64,000 bases of DNA from Methylobacterium currus (GTDB taxonomy: Bacteria > Pseudomonadota > Alphaproteobacteria > Rhizobiales > Beijerinckiaceae), in contig NZ_CP028843.1 of assembly GCF_003058325.1 (NCBI RefSeq), positions 5,015,001 to 5,079,000 of the forward strand. The letters run 5' to 3'. Position 1 is the stretch's first letter. Each line of letters opens with the position of its first letter. The notes under the pieces are model-generated. The model was not told where the DNA came from, searched no databases, and saw only the letters and a list, made by a program, of their open reading frames with translations. Both the position numbers and the translations under genes were made by a program. Below, piece after piece: positions 48,320 to 57,793 of the stretch.

Positions 48320-48893
48320 CTTGCATGTCCTCCGAGTACGACCGCTTTAGACGCGAGCCTTGTGTCATCGCCGTGCGACGATACCAGCGTCATTAACGAT
48401 CTTTTAACGGTTATGCAATCGAGAGGACTTGCAACTGGAGCGGGCAAACGATTTTATGCCTCAACGACAGTTCTGCGCCGGGATCGATCAAGGCGGGGAT
48501 CGGCGCCGACTGGCCGAACTTTTCCCCGACCGACGAAACATCGACATGGATCAGAATCATGACATCGACTGAACTTTTTTATTTATATTACAACCATGCT
48601 TTCCCTCGCCCGCCGATGAACAGGCGGTCGAATATGGATTTTCGCGAAATCGATCGGCCGATTATCGTCTACGCTTCATGCGCCAATCGGAAACAATCAG
48701 CACGGTTGCGATGCCGAGGTCATGCGTAGTTTTTCGGGCCATGTCGGTCGACCGAGGCGAGCGGCGGAGGAACACCGTCGCCGCCGCACCGGCATGGGCC
48801 TGTCCGGCGAGGAGGACCTGACGCCGGACTGCACTCACAGCCGGTGACGGGATTCCCCGCCTTCGTGAGGGGCCGCGCCGGGGCGCGCATGCG
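48320..48893. other. A/T-rich intergenic region upstream of curlin-like genes
   Basis: This 574-base region is markedly A/T-richer than the rest of the window, for example near 48385-48415 and 48565-48600 (a TTTTTTATTTATATTA run). It lies ahead of the leftward curlin-like genes. No gene is supported. Such A/T-rich spaces at surface-fibre genes often bind H-NS-like silencers and several regulators; that is inference here. Confidence 0.5.
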
Positions 48894-50429
48894 TCAATAT
48901 GCGTTCTCGGTCTTGAACAGGGCCAGCGGGGTCATCGCCAGGATCTGCAGGTCGAAGAACACCGACCAGTTCTCGATGTAGTACAGGTCGTGCTCGACGC
49001 GGCGCTGGATCTTCTCGCTGGTGTCGGTCTCGCCGCGCCAGCCGTTGATCTGCGCCCAGCCGGTCATCCCTGGCTTGACCTTGTGGCGGGCGAAGTAGCC
49101 GTCGACGACCTGGTCGTAGAGGGTGTTGGCGGCCTTGGCCTGGATGGCGTGCGGGCGCGGCCCGACGAGGGACAGGTCGCCCTTCACCACGTTGATGAGC
49201 TGGGGCAGTTCGTCGAGGGAGCTCTTGCGGATGAAGCGGCCGACCCGGGTCACCCGCGGGTCGCCCTTCGTCACGACCTTGGCGGCGGCGTAGTCGCACT
49301 GGTCGATGTACATCGAGCGGAACTTGTAGACGTCGATCACCTCGTTGTTGAAGCCGTGGCGCTTCTGCCGGAAGAAGACCGGGCCCGGCGAGGTGAGCTT
49401 CACGGCGAGAGCGACCGCGAGCATCACCGGTGAGAGCAGGACCAGCAGGATCGCCCCGACCACGCGGTCGAACACGCCCTTGACCACGACGTCCCAGTCG
49501 GCGATCGGCCGGTCGAACACGTCGAGCACCGGCACCGAGCCGAGATAGGAGTAGCTGCGGGGGCGCAAGCGGAGCTTCGAGGCGTGGGCCGAGAGGCGGA
49601 TGTCGACCGGCAGGACCCAGAGCTTGGCCAGCATCTCCAGGATGCGCGCCTCGGCCGAGATCGGCAGCGTGAACACGATCAGGTCGACCTTCGTGCGGCG
49701 GGCGAAGGTGACGAGGTCGCTGACGGTGCCGAGCTTCGGGTAGCCCGCGACCACGTCGGCCGAGCGGCCGTCGTTGCGGTCGTCGAAAAGGCCCACGACT
49801 TTGAGGCCGGAATCGCCCTGCGCCTCGATCGCCCGGATCAGCGCCTCGGCCGGTTCGCCACCGCCCACGATGGCGACGCGCCGGTCGAAGCGGCCGCGGC
49901 GCGTCTGCACGCTCACCACCAGCGACAGCGCCAGCCGCTCGACCAGCAGCAGCGCCAGGCCGCCACCATAGACGCTCACCAGCCAGAGCCGCGAATAGTG
50001 GTCCCCGAGCTTGGCGAGGAACAGCCCGGTCGCGGCGAGCAGCATCACGAGCGACCAGCCGAGCACGACTCGGGCGCCGACGGTGAAGAAGGCCCGGAAG
50101 GCACGGATGCCGTAGGCGCCGAGGGCCTGCAGCACCACCACGGTGAGGGCGGAAAGCCCGAGGATCGTCGCGACGTAGCCGAGATGGAGCGGCACCACGC
50201 CCGCGAGCAGCCAGCGCTGGGCGCACAGGCCCGCGAGCGCCACGAGGACGAATTCGAACGCCCGGACGCAGCCGGTGAAGACCACCGGCGAGACGACCGG
50301 CCCCGGCTGGACCGGCACCATCGTCTCGGCAGGCGGCACGGCCTCGCGCGGCGGCATCGGGCGGCCCTGCGACCCGGCCTGCTCGGCCGCCACGGTCTTG
50401 AGGATGTCACGGACGTCGAACGCACTCAT
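48894..50429 (-). CDS. Exopolysaccharide polyprenyl glycosylphosphotransferase (WcaJ/ExoY-like)
   Basis: A 511-residue membrane enzyme that starts polysaccharide repeat units by moving a sugar-phosphate onto undecaprenyl phosphate. About four N-terminal spans (55-175) precede a Rossmann-like middle ([20 protein letters not shown]) and the catalytic bacterial sugar transferase domain (about 315-511): [56 protein letters not shown] and SLVGPRPHA. The ATG at 50429 follows GGAACC. It opens an exopolysaccharide cluster. Confidence 0.93.
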   Translation of the reverse strand: MSAFDVRDILKTVAAEQAGSQGRPMPPREAVPPAETMVPVQPGPVVSPVVFTGCVRAFEFVLVALAGLCAQRWLLAGVVPLHLGYVATILGLSALTVVVLQALGAYGIRAFRAFFTVGARVVLGWSLVMLLAATGLFLAKLGDHYSRLWLVSVYGGGLALLLVERLALSLVVSVQTRRGRFDRRVAIVGGGEPAEALIRAIEAQGDSGLKVVGLFDDRNDGRSADVVAGYPKLGTVSDLVTFARRTKVDLIVFTLPISAEARILEMLAKLWVLPVDIRLSAHASKLRLRPRSYSYLGSVPVLDVFDRPIADWDVVVKGVFDRVVGAILLVLLSPVMLAVALAVKLTSPGPVFFRQKRHGFNNEVIDVYKFRSMYIDQCDYAAAKVVTKGDPRVTRVGRFIRKSSLDELPQLINVVKGDLSLVGPRPHAIQAKAANTLYDQVVDGYFARHKVKPGMTGWAQINGWRGETDTSEKIQRRVEHDLYYIENWSVFFDLQILAMTPLALFKTENAY

Positions 50430-50612
50430 GGCACGGTTCCGGTCTCGGTCACGACGGCGAAAACTCCGCATCCGCCGGGGCTTAGGATTGCGATCCTGCC
50501 GGACAGCCTTGAGGGAAGGCTTAAGCCGACCGCGTCGGGATTGTGGAAAATAGGCGGCATCGGCGCGGCCTCCGCCGCGATGGCCGTTGGTCCTGCACGG
50601 CCTGGGCCGTGC

Positions 50613-51884
50613 TCAGCAGCGGAGTCGCGCGGCGGCGTAGCCGGCCAGCCCATCCTCGGCCATCCGGTCCATCGAGAAGCGGCCGCGGACGAAGGCGCTG
50701 AGCGCCGCCGCCTCGCTGGCGCGCTGCGCCGGGTCCTGGTCGACCTTGCGCAGGATCGCCTGGCCGAGGGCGGCGACGTCGCGCGGCGGAACAAGGGTCG
50801 GCGCGGCGGGGCCGAAGATCTCCGGGATCCCCCCGACATCGGTCGAGACCAGGGGCTGGGCCGCAGCCGCCGCCTCGAGGATCACGTAGGGGAGCGACTC
50901 GGCGAGCGAGGGCACCACCATCACGGTGGCGCGGCTCAACGCCGCGCGGATCGGCTGCGGCGGCTCGAAACGCACGTCCCGGGCGAGGCCGAGCGCGGCG
51001 GCGAGGTCGCGCAGGGCGGCCTCGTGCGGACCCGAGCCGACCACCAGGAGGGTCAGGCGCCGCCCCTGCTCCCGGCGCAGGCGGGCCAGGGCCTCGAACA
51101 GCACCGGCACGCCCTTCGCCTCGCGCAGCTCACCGATATAGACGAGGTCGAAGGGGTCCGGGCCCGCGACGATCGGGGCAAATTCGGCGGTCGCGATGCC
51201 GTTGTGCACCACCCGCACCAGCCGGTCGGTCGGGCCGACATAGGCCCGGTAGCGCCCGGCAATGTAGTCGCTCTCGAACAGGAAGACATCGGTGCGGTGG
51301 GTGAGCAGGCCTTCCGCCAGCATGTAGAGGCGGTGGAGCGCCGTGCCCGGGCGGTAGTTGAAGCTGCCGCCATGCGGCGTATAGGCCCGCACCGGCCCCT
51401 CCCCGCCCCCGGCCGGCGCCAGGCGGGCGAACAGGCCGCCCTTGGAGCCGTGCCCGTGCAGCACGGTCGGCTTCAGGCGGCGCACGATGCCGGAGAGCGC
51501 GGCCAGCGCAGCGAGGTCGCTCGGATGCGGGTTGCGACGCATCGGCAGGCGCGTGACGCCGAGGGAGAGGTGCGGCGCCATCTCGGCCAGCATCGCATCC
51601 GCCCGGGCCCCCCCGGTGCTGGCGTCGCAGAACAGGCCGACCGCGTGGCCAGCCTCCGCCTGCAGCCGCGCGACGTCGACGACGTGGCGGAACAGGCCGC
51701 CGACCGGAGCCCGGAAGACATGCAGGATCCGCTCCCGCGGAGAGGCCTCGCGCCGGAAAGCCGGGGCAGCTTCCGGCGGCGCAGCCTCCGGCGGCGCGGG
51801 ATCGGCGGCGAGGCGAAGTTCGAAGCCGGCCACGGGCATGTCCTCGAAACGAATGACGGCGCCGCGGCAGGCGGCTGTCGTCAT
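50613..51884 (-). CDS. Family 4 glycosyltransferase
   Basis: A 423-residue GT-B glycosyltransferase. Following a ~45-residue Ala/Pro-rich head, the N-terminal half starts RILHVFRAPVGGLFRHVVDV; the C-terminal half has the GT4 features VRVVHNGIAT, LVYIGELREAKG and the nucleotide-sugar segment VVPSLAESLPYVILEAAAA with the ExxxxxxxE pattern. It probably adds a sugar during exopolysaccharide unit assembly. Its donor and acceptor are unknown. It lies between the initiating transferase and the export gene on the same strand. Confidence 0.9.
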   Translation of the reverse strand: MTTAACRGAVIRFEDMPVAGFELRLAADPAPPEAAPPEAAPAFRREASPRERILHVFRAPVGGLFRHVVDVARLQAEAGHAVGLFCDASTGGARADAMLAEMAPHLSLGVTRLPMRRNPHPSDLAALAALSGIVRRLKPTVLHGHGSKGGLFARLAPAGGGEGPVRAYTPHGGSFNYRPGTALHRLYMLAEGLLTHRTDVFLFESDYIAGRYRAYVGPTDRLVRVVHNGIATAEFAPIVAGPDPFDLVYIGELREAKGVPVLFEALARLRREQGRRLTLLVVGSGPHEAALRDLAAALGLARDVRFEPPQPIRAALSRATVMVVPSLAESLPYVILEAAAAAQPLVSTDVGGIPEIFGPAAPTLVPPRDVAALGQAILRKVDQDPAQRASEAAALSAFVRGRFSMDRMAEDGLAGYAAARLRC

Positions 51885-52010
51885 CTCGCCCCAGGCATGT
51901 GGCCATGAGGTTAAGCGACCGGCGGGACGATCACTCCGCTTCGCGGTGAGTGAGGCCTTGGTTAACCGTTGGCTGGCGCAAGTCGTCGATTGTACGGGCG
52001 CCGCCGCGTG

Positions 52011-52583
52011 TCAGAACCAGCGCTCCTTGACGACGATCGTGTCGCCGGGGCGGACCGGATAGGTCATCGGCACGATGCCGGAGACGAGGCCGGTCGGTCC
52101 TTCGCGGGTGAGCACGGCGTAGTCGCGGGCGGCGCGGGGGCCGAAGCCCGCCGCGATCGCCACCGCGGTCTCGACCGTCATGCCGCTCACATAGGGGTAC
52201 TGGCCCGAGGTGGTGACCTCGCCCAGGATGAAGAACGGACGATAGACCTCGACCTCCACCGTGACGTGGGGCTCGCGCACGTAGCCGTCGCGCAGGCGGG
52301 CCTCGATGGCGCGGGCGGCCTGGGCGGTCGAGCCGCCGGCGACCTTGATCGGGCCGATCAGCGGCATGGCGATGCGTCCGGCGCCGTCCACCGCGTAGAT
52401 GTTGGAAAGGTTGTCCTGCCCGAACACGATCACCCGCAGCCGGTCGCCGGCGGCGAGCGAGTAGGCGGCGCCGATCGAGCCGGTGCCGGTCTCGTCGAGG
52501 AGCGCGGTGCGGTACTCGGGACGCAGGCAGCCGCCGAGCGCGAGCGTGGTCGCCAGGCCTGTGAGAAGGGCGCGTCGGTTCAT
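52011..52583 (-). CDS. Polysaccharide export lipoprotein (Wza/GumB-like)
   Basis: A 190-residue outer-membrane export protein. The lipobox TLALGGC places the modified Cys near residue 18. The polysaccharide export domain follows (AAGDRLRVIVFGQDNLSNIY, then VAGGSTAQAARAIEARL), and a SLBB-type segment (PFFILGEVTTSGQYPYVSG) comes near the end. It is shorter than E. coli Wza, as in the GumB group. It is divergent from the chain-length gene at 52779, with which it would form the export path. Confidence 0.9.
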   Translation of the reverse strand: MNRRALLTGLATTLALGGCLRPEYRTALLDETGTGSIGAAYSLAAGDRLRVIVFGQDNLSNIYAVDGAGRIAMPLIGPIKVAGGSTAQAARAIEARLRDGYVREPHVTVEVEVYRPFFILGEVTTSGQYPYVSGMTVETAVAIAAGFGPRAARDYAVLTREGPTGLVSGIVPMTYPVRPGDTIVVKERWF

Positions 52584-52778
52584 CGCTTCCGGCCAGTTCA
52601 GCTCGTATCCGTGATCTTGTCCCCAGGCGTAGAGTGCCGTGGTTAATGAACCCTCACCTGACCCCGGCCGCGATTGTCGGTGGGGACCCACGTCTTAACT
52701 GGGCAGCAACCTTAATCGCGTGTGCTGGCGGCAGGGCCCGGTCCGGGCCAGACCCCGCCTCCTCACCGACGGTCCGCA

Positions 52779-55271
52779 ATGCCCCGCGTCTTTCCCTTCG
52801 CCGAGCGGTCGCATGCCCGCCTGCCCGACCGCCTGGCCGGCCGGGACGGCAAGGATTCCAGGTCCAAGATTTCCGACCGGTCCAAGGCGCGGTCCAACGG
52901 CTCGCAGGCAGTCGGGGAGGATGGCCCCGATGCGGTGACCCGGGAGCGCGGGAACGAGGACGGCCTGACCCTCGGCGATGTCGGCCGCCTGCTGGGGCGG
53001 CGCTGGTTCGTCATCCTGCTGCCGACCCTGGCGGCCTTCGGCCTCGCAGTGACCTTCGTGCAGGTCGTGACCCCGCGCTACACCGCGGAAGCGAAGCTCC
53101 TGCTCGAGAGCCGCGACAGCGCGCTGACGCGGCTGCAGCAGGACCGGGGCGAGCTGCCCCAGCCGATCGACGAGCAGGCGGTGGCGAGCCAGGTCCAGGT
53201 GGTGATGTCCCGCGACATCGCCCGCGAGGCGATCAAGAGCCTCGGCCTCGTCGGCAACCCCGAATTCGACCCGATGGTCCAGGGCGTCGGCGGCCTCCAG
53301 CAGGTGCTGGTGATGCTCGGCCTCGCCCAGAACCCCCTCGAGCGCGAGCCGGTCGACCGGGTGCTGGAACGGTACTTCGAGCGGCTGCTGGTCTATCCGG
53401 CCGGCAAGTCGCGCATCCTGACGATCGAGTTCCGCTCGAAGGATCCCGAGCTGGCCGCGAAGGCCGCCAACACCATCTCGGACCTCTACCTCTCCTCGCT
53501 CGCCGCCGCGAAGGTCGACACCGCGCGCTACGCCTCGACCTGGCTCGGCACCAATATCGAGACCCTGCGCAGCCGCGTCGCGGAGGCCGAGGCGAAGGTC
53601 GAGACGTTCCGGGCCCGCAACGGGCTGATCGGCAGCGGCGGCGCGGCCAACCAGCCGCTCGCGGCGCAGCAGCTCGCCGAGCTCTCGACCCAGCTGACCC
53701 AGGCCCGCGCCGCCCAGGCCGATGCCGGCGCCAAGGCCAAGCTGATCCGCGAGATGCTGAAGGACGGCCGCGGCTTCGAGATCCCGGACGTCGCCAACAA
53801 CGAGCTGATCCGCCGCCTGGTCGAGCAGCGCATCGGCCTGAAGGCGCAGCTCGCCCTCGAGGCCCGCACCCTGCTGCCGCAGCACCCGCGGATGAAGGAG
53901 CTGCGCGCCCAGCTCGAGGGCCTGGAGACGCAGATCCGCGCCGCCGCCGACCGCGCGGTGCGGACGCTCGAGAACGATGCCCGCATCGCCGGCAGCCGGG
54001 TCGAGAGCCTGCAAGCGACGGTGGACGGGCAGCGCGGCATCGTCGCCAAGGCGAACGGCGACGAGGTCGAGCTGCGCGCCCTGGAGCGCGAGGCGAAGGC
54101 CCAGCGCGAGCAGCTCGAATCCTATCTCGGCCGCTTCCGCGAGGCGGCGGCCCGCGACGCGGCGAGCGCCGCCCCGGCCGATGCCCGGGTGGTCTCGCGC
54201 GCGGTGGTGCCCGACCTGCCGTCCTTCCCCAAGAAGCTGCCGATCGTCCTCTTCGCCACGGTGATCGCCTTCCTGTTCGCCATCGGCAGCATCGTCGCCA
54301 GGGCGCTGCTCGCCGGCGATCCACCCGGACGCGGGCGCGGCCGCCCGCCCCTGCGCCGGCCGCGGATCGAGCCGGAGCCGGAAGCCCCCCTCGCGGCGGC
54401 GCCGGCCGTCGCCGTGGCCACGCCCGCGGCGGCCTCCGCCCTCGCGCCGTCCGAGCCGGAGGCGGCGGCCCCCGTGCCGGCTCTCACGGCCGCGCCGGTC
54501 CTGGACGCGAAGCCGGCCCCGGCCGTCGAGCCGGCGCCGCTCGCGGCGGCGTCCGCCGACCTCGTGCCGCCGCCGCCTGCGCCCGCCGATCCGGTCCCGC
54601 CTGCCGCGGCGGCGGAGCCGGTCGAAGCCCCCCCTGTCGCAAGCATGGTGCCGGCCCGGCTGCCGTTCGAGGCCCGCTACGACCTCGACGTGCTGGTGGC
54701 GCGGCTCGACGCGATCGAGACCGCGGGCGGCGGCCGGCGACTGCTCCTCGTCGGCACCGGAGGCGAGACCGATCTCGACGGCCTCGCCCGCAGCCTCGGC
54801 CTCGCCGCTTCCCTGCACGGCCGCGCGCTCCTGGTGCGCCTCGACGAGCCGCAGGATTCCCGCCCGGGCCTCATCGACCTCGTCGCCGGCCACGCCGACT
54901 TCACAACGGTGATCCAGCCCGATGCCGGCCCGCGCCTGAACCTGATCGGCCGCGGCCGCGGCGAGGTCGGTACGCTGATCGCCGCGCGCGACGCCCTCGG
55001 GCTCACCGTCGACGCCCTCGGCGAGGCCTATGATTGGGTGATCGCCTGCCTGGGCGACGGCTTCTCTGCCGAGACCCGGCCGCTGGTGAGCGCGGTCTCG
55101 GCCTGGATGGACGCCGTGGTGATCGCCTCGAACGCCGAGGCCGACGACCCGCGCCTCGTCGGCCTGTACGACGCCGCCGAGGCCGCCGGCGTGCCGGAGG
55201 TGATCGTCGCCCGGGACCGGGCGCCGGCGGAGGTGCCGATGCCGTCCTACCCGCTGCGCCGGTCGGCCTGA
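52779..55271 (+). CDS. Exopolysaccharide co-polymerase (Wzz/GumC-like) with degenerate tyrosine-kinase domain
   Basis: An 830-residue inner-membrane protein that sets polysaccharide chain length and export. Two membrane spans (about 75-97 and 484-508) flank a long coiled-coil periplasmic part with the Wzz pattern RYTAEAKLLLESRD and PDLPSFPKKLPIVLFA at its end. An Ala/Pro-rich linker (about 515-630) leads to a C-terminal BY-kinase-like fold. Its P-loop position reads LLVGTGGETDLDGLARSLG and has no Lys, no GKST, and no tyrosine cluster, so kinase activity is probably lost. The start at 52779 removes a non-family head. Confidence 0.88.
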   Translation: MPRVFPFAERSHARLPDRLAGRDGKDSRSKISDRSKARSNGSQAVGEDGPDAVTRERGNEDGLTLGDVGRLLGRRWFVILLPTLAAFGLAVTFVQVVTPRYTAEAKLLLESRDSALTRLQQDRGELPQPIDEQAVASQVQVVMSRDIAREAIKSLGLVGNPEFDPMVQGVGGLQQVLVMLGLAQNPLEREPVDRVLERYFERLLVYPAGKSRILTIEFRSKDPELAAKAANTISDLYLSSLAAAKVDTARYASTWLGTNIETLRSRVAEAEAKVETFRARNGLIGSGGAANQPLAAQQLAELSTQLTQARAAQADAGAKAKLIREMLKDGRGFEIPDVANNELIRRLVEQRIGLKAQLALEARTLLPQHPRMKELRAQLEGLETQIRAAADRAVRTLENDARIAGSRVESLQATVDGQRGIVAKANGDEVELRALEREAKAQREQLESYLGRFREAAARDAASAAPADARVVSRAVVPDLPSFPKKLPIVLFATVIAFLFAIGSIVARALLAGDPPGRGRGRPPLRRPRIEPEPEAPLAAAPAVAVATPAAASALAPSEPEAAAPVPALTAAPVLDAKPAPAVEPAPLAAASADLVPPPPAPADPVPPAAAAEPVEAPPVASMVPARLPFEARYDLDVLVARLDAIETAGGGRRLLLVGTGGETDLDGLARSLGLAASLHGRALLVRLDEPQDSRPGLIDLVAGHADFTTVIQPDAGPRLNLIGRGRGEVGTLIAARDALGLTVDALGEAYDWVIACLGDGFSAETRPLVSAVSAWMDAVVIASNAEADDPRLVGLYDAAEAAGVPEVIVARDRAPAEVPMPSYPLRRSA

Positions 55272-55446
55272 GCGGGCGCCCCGTCCCGCGCGGCGACAGG
55301 GAATCCCGCGCGCCGCGGTACGGGGCCCTGCCGCCGGATGCGCCGATCGGCGCCGGTGTCCCTCGCGGTGGAAAAATGCATAAGGTGGCGGGATCGTCCC
55401 CTTTTCGGCGCCCCGCGACCTAGGCGGGCGCCCCCGAGAGCCCACC

Positions 55447-55782
55447 ATGCGCCTCCTCGTCGCCTCCGCCCTCCTCGCCCTCGCCGCCGGTACCGCCGCG
55501 GCGCAGACCGAGACGCCCGCCCCGCTCGGGTCGACGCCCGCGGGCGTCGCCGCGCCGGAGGCGGCGCCGGCGCCGGCGTCCCCCGCCGCCGGCCGGCGCC
55601 AGCCCCGCCGGGTCGATGGCGCGGGTCCTGCCGCTGTCGGCCCGACCGCGGCCAAGCCGGCCGTCGCAAAGGCCGATTCGGCAGAATCTCAGCGCAAGGC
55701 CCAGGCCGCCACCGCGGCCCGGGACAAGGCCTGGGACGTGAGGATGAAGCGCACCCTCGGGTCGATCTGCCACGGCTGCTGA
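55447..55782 (+). CDS. Small exported hypothetical protein
   Basis: A 111-residue protein with a signal peptide (LLVASALLALAAGTAAAQ), a Pro/Ala-rich middle and a short conserved-looking C-terminus ARDKAWDVRMKRTLGSICHG ending in Cys. The two Cys near the end (CHGC) could form a disulfide or bind metal. Function unknown. Confidence 0.6.
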   Translation: MRLLVASALLALAAGTAAAQTETPAPLGSTPAGVAAPEAAPAPASPAAGRRQPRRVDGAGPAAVGPTAAKPAVAKADSAESQRKAQAATAARDKAWDVRMKRTLGSICHGC

Positions 55783-55803
55783 GCAAGGCCGAGAGCCACG
55801 CCG

Positions 55804-55870
55804 AGGCGAGAGTCCCGACCGGACGGGATCCCGACCAGGCGAGAGTCCCGACCAGGCAAGGTTCCCAACC
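55804..55870. repeat. Imperfect tandem repeat, four units
   Basis: Units AGGCGAGAGTCCCGACC (twice exact, at 55804-55820 and 55837-55853), GGACGGGATCCCGACC (between them) and AGGCAAGGTTCCCAACC (last) run up to 13 bases before the start codon of the ABC ATPase gene. The array would fill the 5' leader of that gene. Confidence 0.8.
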
Positions 55871-55882
55871 AGGAATGCGCCG

Positions 55883-56815
55883 ATGATCCGTTTCGAGGGC
55901 GCGGCCAAGACCTATCCCGGGCAGGCCCGACCGGCGCTCGACGCCTTCGACCTCGCGGTCGAGGCCGGCGCGACCTGCGTGCTGATCGGCCCGTCGGGCT
56001 GCGGCAAGTCGACCGCCCTGCAGATGGTCAACCGCCTGGTGGTGCCGAGCCTGGGCCGGGTCCTGGTCGAGGGGCGGGACGTCGCCGGCCTCGACCCGAT
56101 CGGGTTGCGCCGTCGCATCGGCTACGTGCTCCAGGGCGTCGGGCTGTTTCCGCACCGCACGGTCGCCCAGAACGTCGCGACGGTGCCGGGCCTCCTCGGC
56201 TGGCCGCGGGCGCGGATCGCCGAGCGGGTCGACGCGATGCTCGACCTCGTCGGACTCGACCCCGGCGAATTCCGCGACCGGCGCCCGGACGCGCTCTCGG
56301 GGGGTCAGCGCCAGCGCGTCGGCGTCGCCCGGGCACTCGCCGCCGATCCGCCGGTGCTGCTGATGGACGAGCCGTTCGGTGCCGTCGATCCGGTGGCCCG
56401 CACCCGCCTGCAGGACGAGGTCCGGGGGATCTTGGGGAGGCTCGACAAGACCGTTCTGATGGTCACCCACGACATCGACGAGGCGGTGCGGATGGGCGAC
56501 ACGGTCGCGCTGATGCGGGAGGGACGCCTCGTCCAGGTCGCGGCGCCGGCGTCCCTCCTCGCCGCCCCCGCCGACGCTTTCGCGGCGGAATTCGTCGGCG
56601 ACGACCGGCTCCTGCGGCGTCTCTCCCTGCTGCCGGCCCGCGACCACGCCGAGCCGGGTCCCGCCGGCGACGCGCCCCGCCTGTCCCCCGACGCCTCCCT
56701 CAAGGATGCCCTGGCGTTGATGCTCGCGAGCGGGGAGGAGCGGGTCGGGATCGGCGACGGCGCGGTGACGCTGTCGGCCCTGCGCGCCGCCGCGGAAGGC
56801 GGCCGGCCGGCGTGA
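55883..56815 (+). CDS. Osmoprotectant-type ABC transporter ATP-binding protein (OpuCA/ProV-like), orphan
   Basis: A 310-residue ABC ATPase. Walker A is GPSGCGKST (36-44), the signature LSGGQRQRVGVARAL, Walker B LLMDEPFGAVDP and the switch His in THDIDEA. The opening FEGAAKTYPG and the run FPHRTVAQNVATVPGLLGW are typical of glycine-betaine/choline transporters. The C-terminal part is shorter than full CBS-domain forms. No permease or binding protein is adjacent (TrpA follows), so it either serves distant partners or is left over. A tandem repeat fills its 5' leader. Confidence 0.88.
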   Translation: MIRFEGAAKTYPGQARPALDAFDLAVEAGATCVLIGPSGCGKSTALQMVNRLVVPSLGRVLVEGRDVAGLDPIGLRRRIGYVLQGVGLFPHRTVAQNVATVPGLLGWPRARIAERVDAMLDLVGLDPGEFRDRRPDALSGGQRQRVGVARALAADPPVLLMDEPFGAVDPVARTRLQDEVRGILGRLDKTVLMVTHDIDEAVRMGDTVALMREGRLVQVAAPASLLAAPADAFAAEFVGDDRLLRRLSLLPARDHAEPGPAGDAPRLSPDASLKDALALMLASGEERVGIGDGAVTLSALRAAAEGGRPA

Positions 56816-56922
56816 AACTTTATCTGCGGCCCCCGATGGTGTAGGCGCGGCGATCCGTTCCGCCCGTCCGCGGCGCACGCTCTCTTTTATCGAGCGCAGC
56901 GCCGCCTCCGAGGTCGCCCCCG

Positions 56923-57744
56923 ATGTCCACCCGCCTCGCCGACACCTTCGCCCGCTGCCGCGCGGAGAACCGCGCCGCCCTCGTCACCTACGTGATGGCG
57001 GGCGATCCCGATGCCGAGACCTCGCTCCGGGTGCTGCGCGCCCTGCCGGAGGCCGGAGCCGACATCGTGGAGTTCGGCCTGCCCTTCACCGACCCGATGG
57101 CGGACGGTCCGGCGATCCAGGCGGCGGGCCTGCGGGCGCTGAAAGGCGGGCAGACGCTCGCCGGCACCCTGGACCTGGTGCGCCGCTTCCGGGAGGAGAA
57201 CGCCGCCACGCCCGTGATCCTGATGGGGTACTACAACCCGATCTACATCTACGGCGTCGCCCGCTTCCTCGACGAGGCCAAGGCGGCGGGGATCGACGGG
57301 CTGATCGTGGTCGACCTGCCGCCGGAGGAGGACGACGAACTCTGCCTGCCGACGATCGCGGCCGGCCTCGCCTTCGTCCGGCTCGCCACGCCCACGACCG
57401 ACGAGGCGCGCCTGCCGGCGGTGCTCGCGAACACCGCGGGCTTCGTCTACTACGTGTCGATCACCGGCATCACCGGCACGGCGACCCCGGATTTCGGCGT
57501 CGTGGCCGGCGCCGTCGAGCGCATCCGCCGCCACACCGACCTGCCGGTGGTGGTGGGATTCGGCGTCAAGACCGGGGCGCACGCCGCGGCGCTGGCCCGC
57601 GCCGCCGACGGCGTGGTGGTGGGCTCGGCGATCGTCGCTTCCCTCGCCGGCTCCCTCGACGGCGAAGGCCGGGCCCAGGCCGGATTGGTCGAGGCGGTGA
57701 CGAGCCTCGTGCGCGAGCTTGCCGCCGGCGTGCGCGCCCGCTGA
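56923..57744 (+). CDS. trpA: Tryptophan synthase alpha subunit
   Basis: A 273-residue TIM-barrel enzyme that cleaves indole-3-glycerol phosphate to indole and glyceraldehyde 3-phosphate. The catalytic Glu and Asp lie in [27 protein letters not shown] and the phosphate-binding VVGFGVKTG and VVVGSAIV segments follow. accD follows on the same strand, an order often seen in Alphaproteobacteria (trpA-accD-folC). trpB would normally precede it, but an ABC ATPase is there instead, at least within this window. Confidence 0.96.
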   Translation: MSTRLADTFARCRAENRAALVTYVMAGDPDAETSLRVLRALPEAGADIVEFGLPFTDPMADGPAIQAAGLRALKGGQTLAGTLDLVRRFREENAATPVILMGYYNPIYIYGVARFLDEAKAAGIDGLIVVDLPPEEDDELCLPTIAAGLAFVRLATPTTDEARLPAVLANTAGFVYYVSITGITGTATPDFGVVAGAVERIRRHTDLPVVVGFGVKTGAHAAALARAADGVVVGSAIVASLAGSLDGEGRAQAGLVEAVTSLVRELAAGVRAR

Positions 57745-57793
57745 GCACCATCCCCATATCCGCTGATACGAACCCGACGGCCGAGGAGCGATC

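Noticed and set aside
52695..55655. A ~990-codon frame antisense to the exopolysaccharide co-polymerase
   Set aside because: It is a shadow of the co-polymerase gene; the product is Arg/Gly/Asp-rich with no family resemblance.
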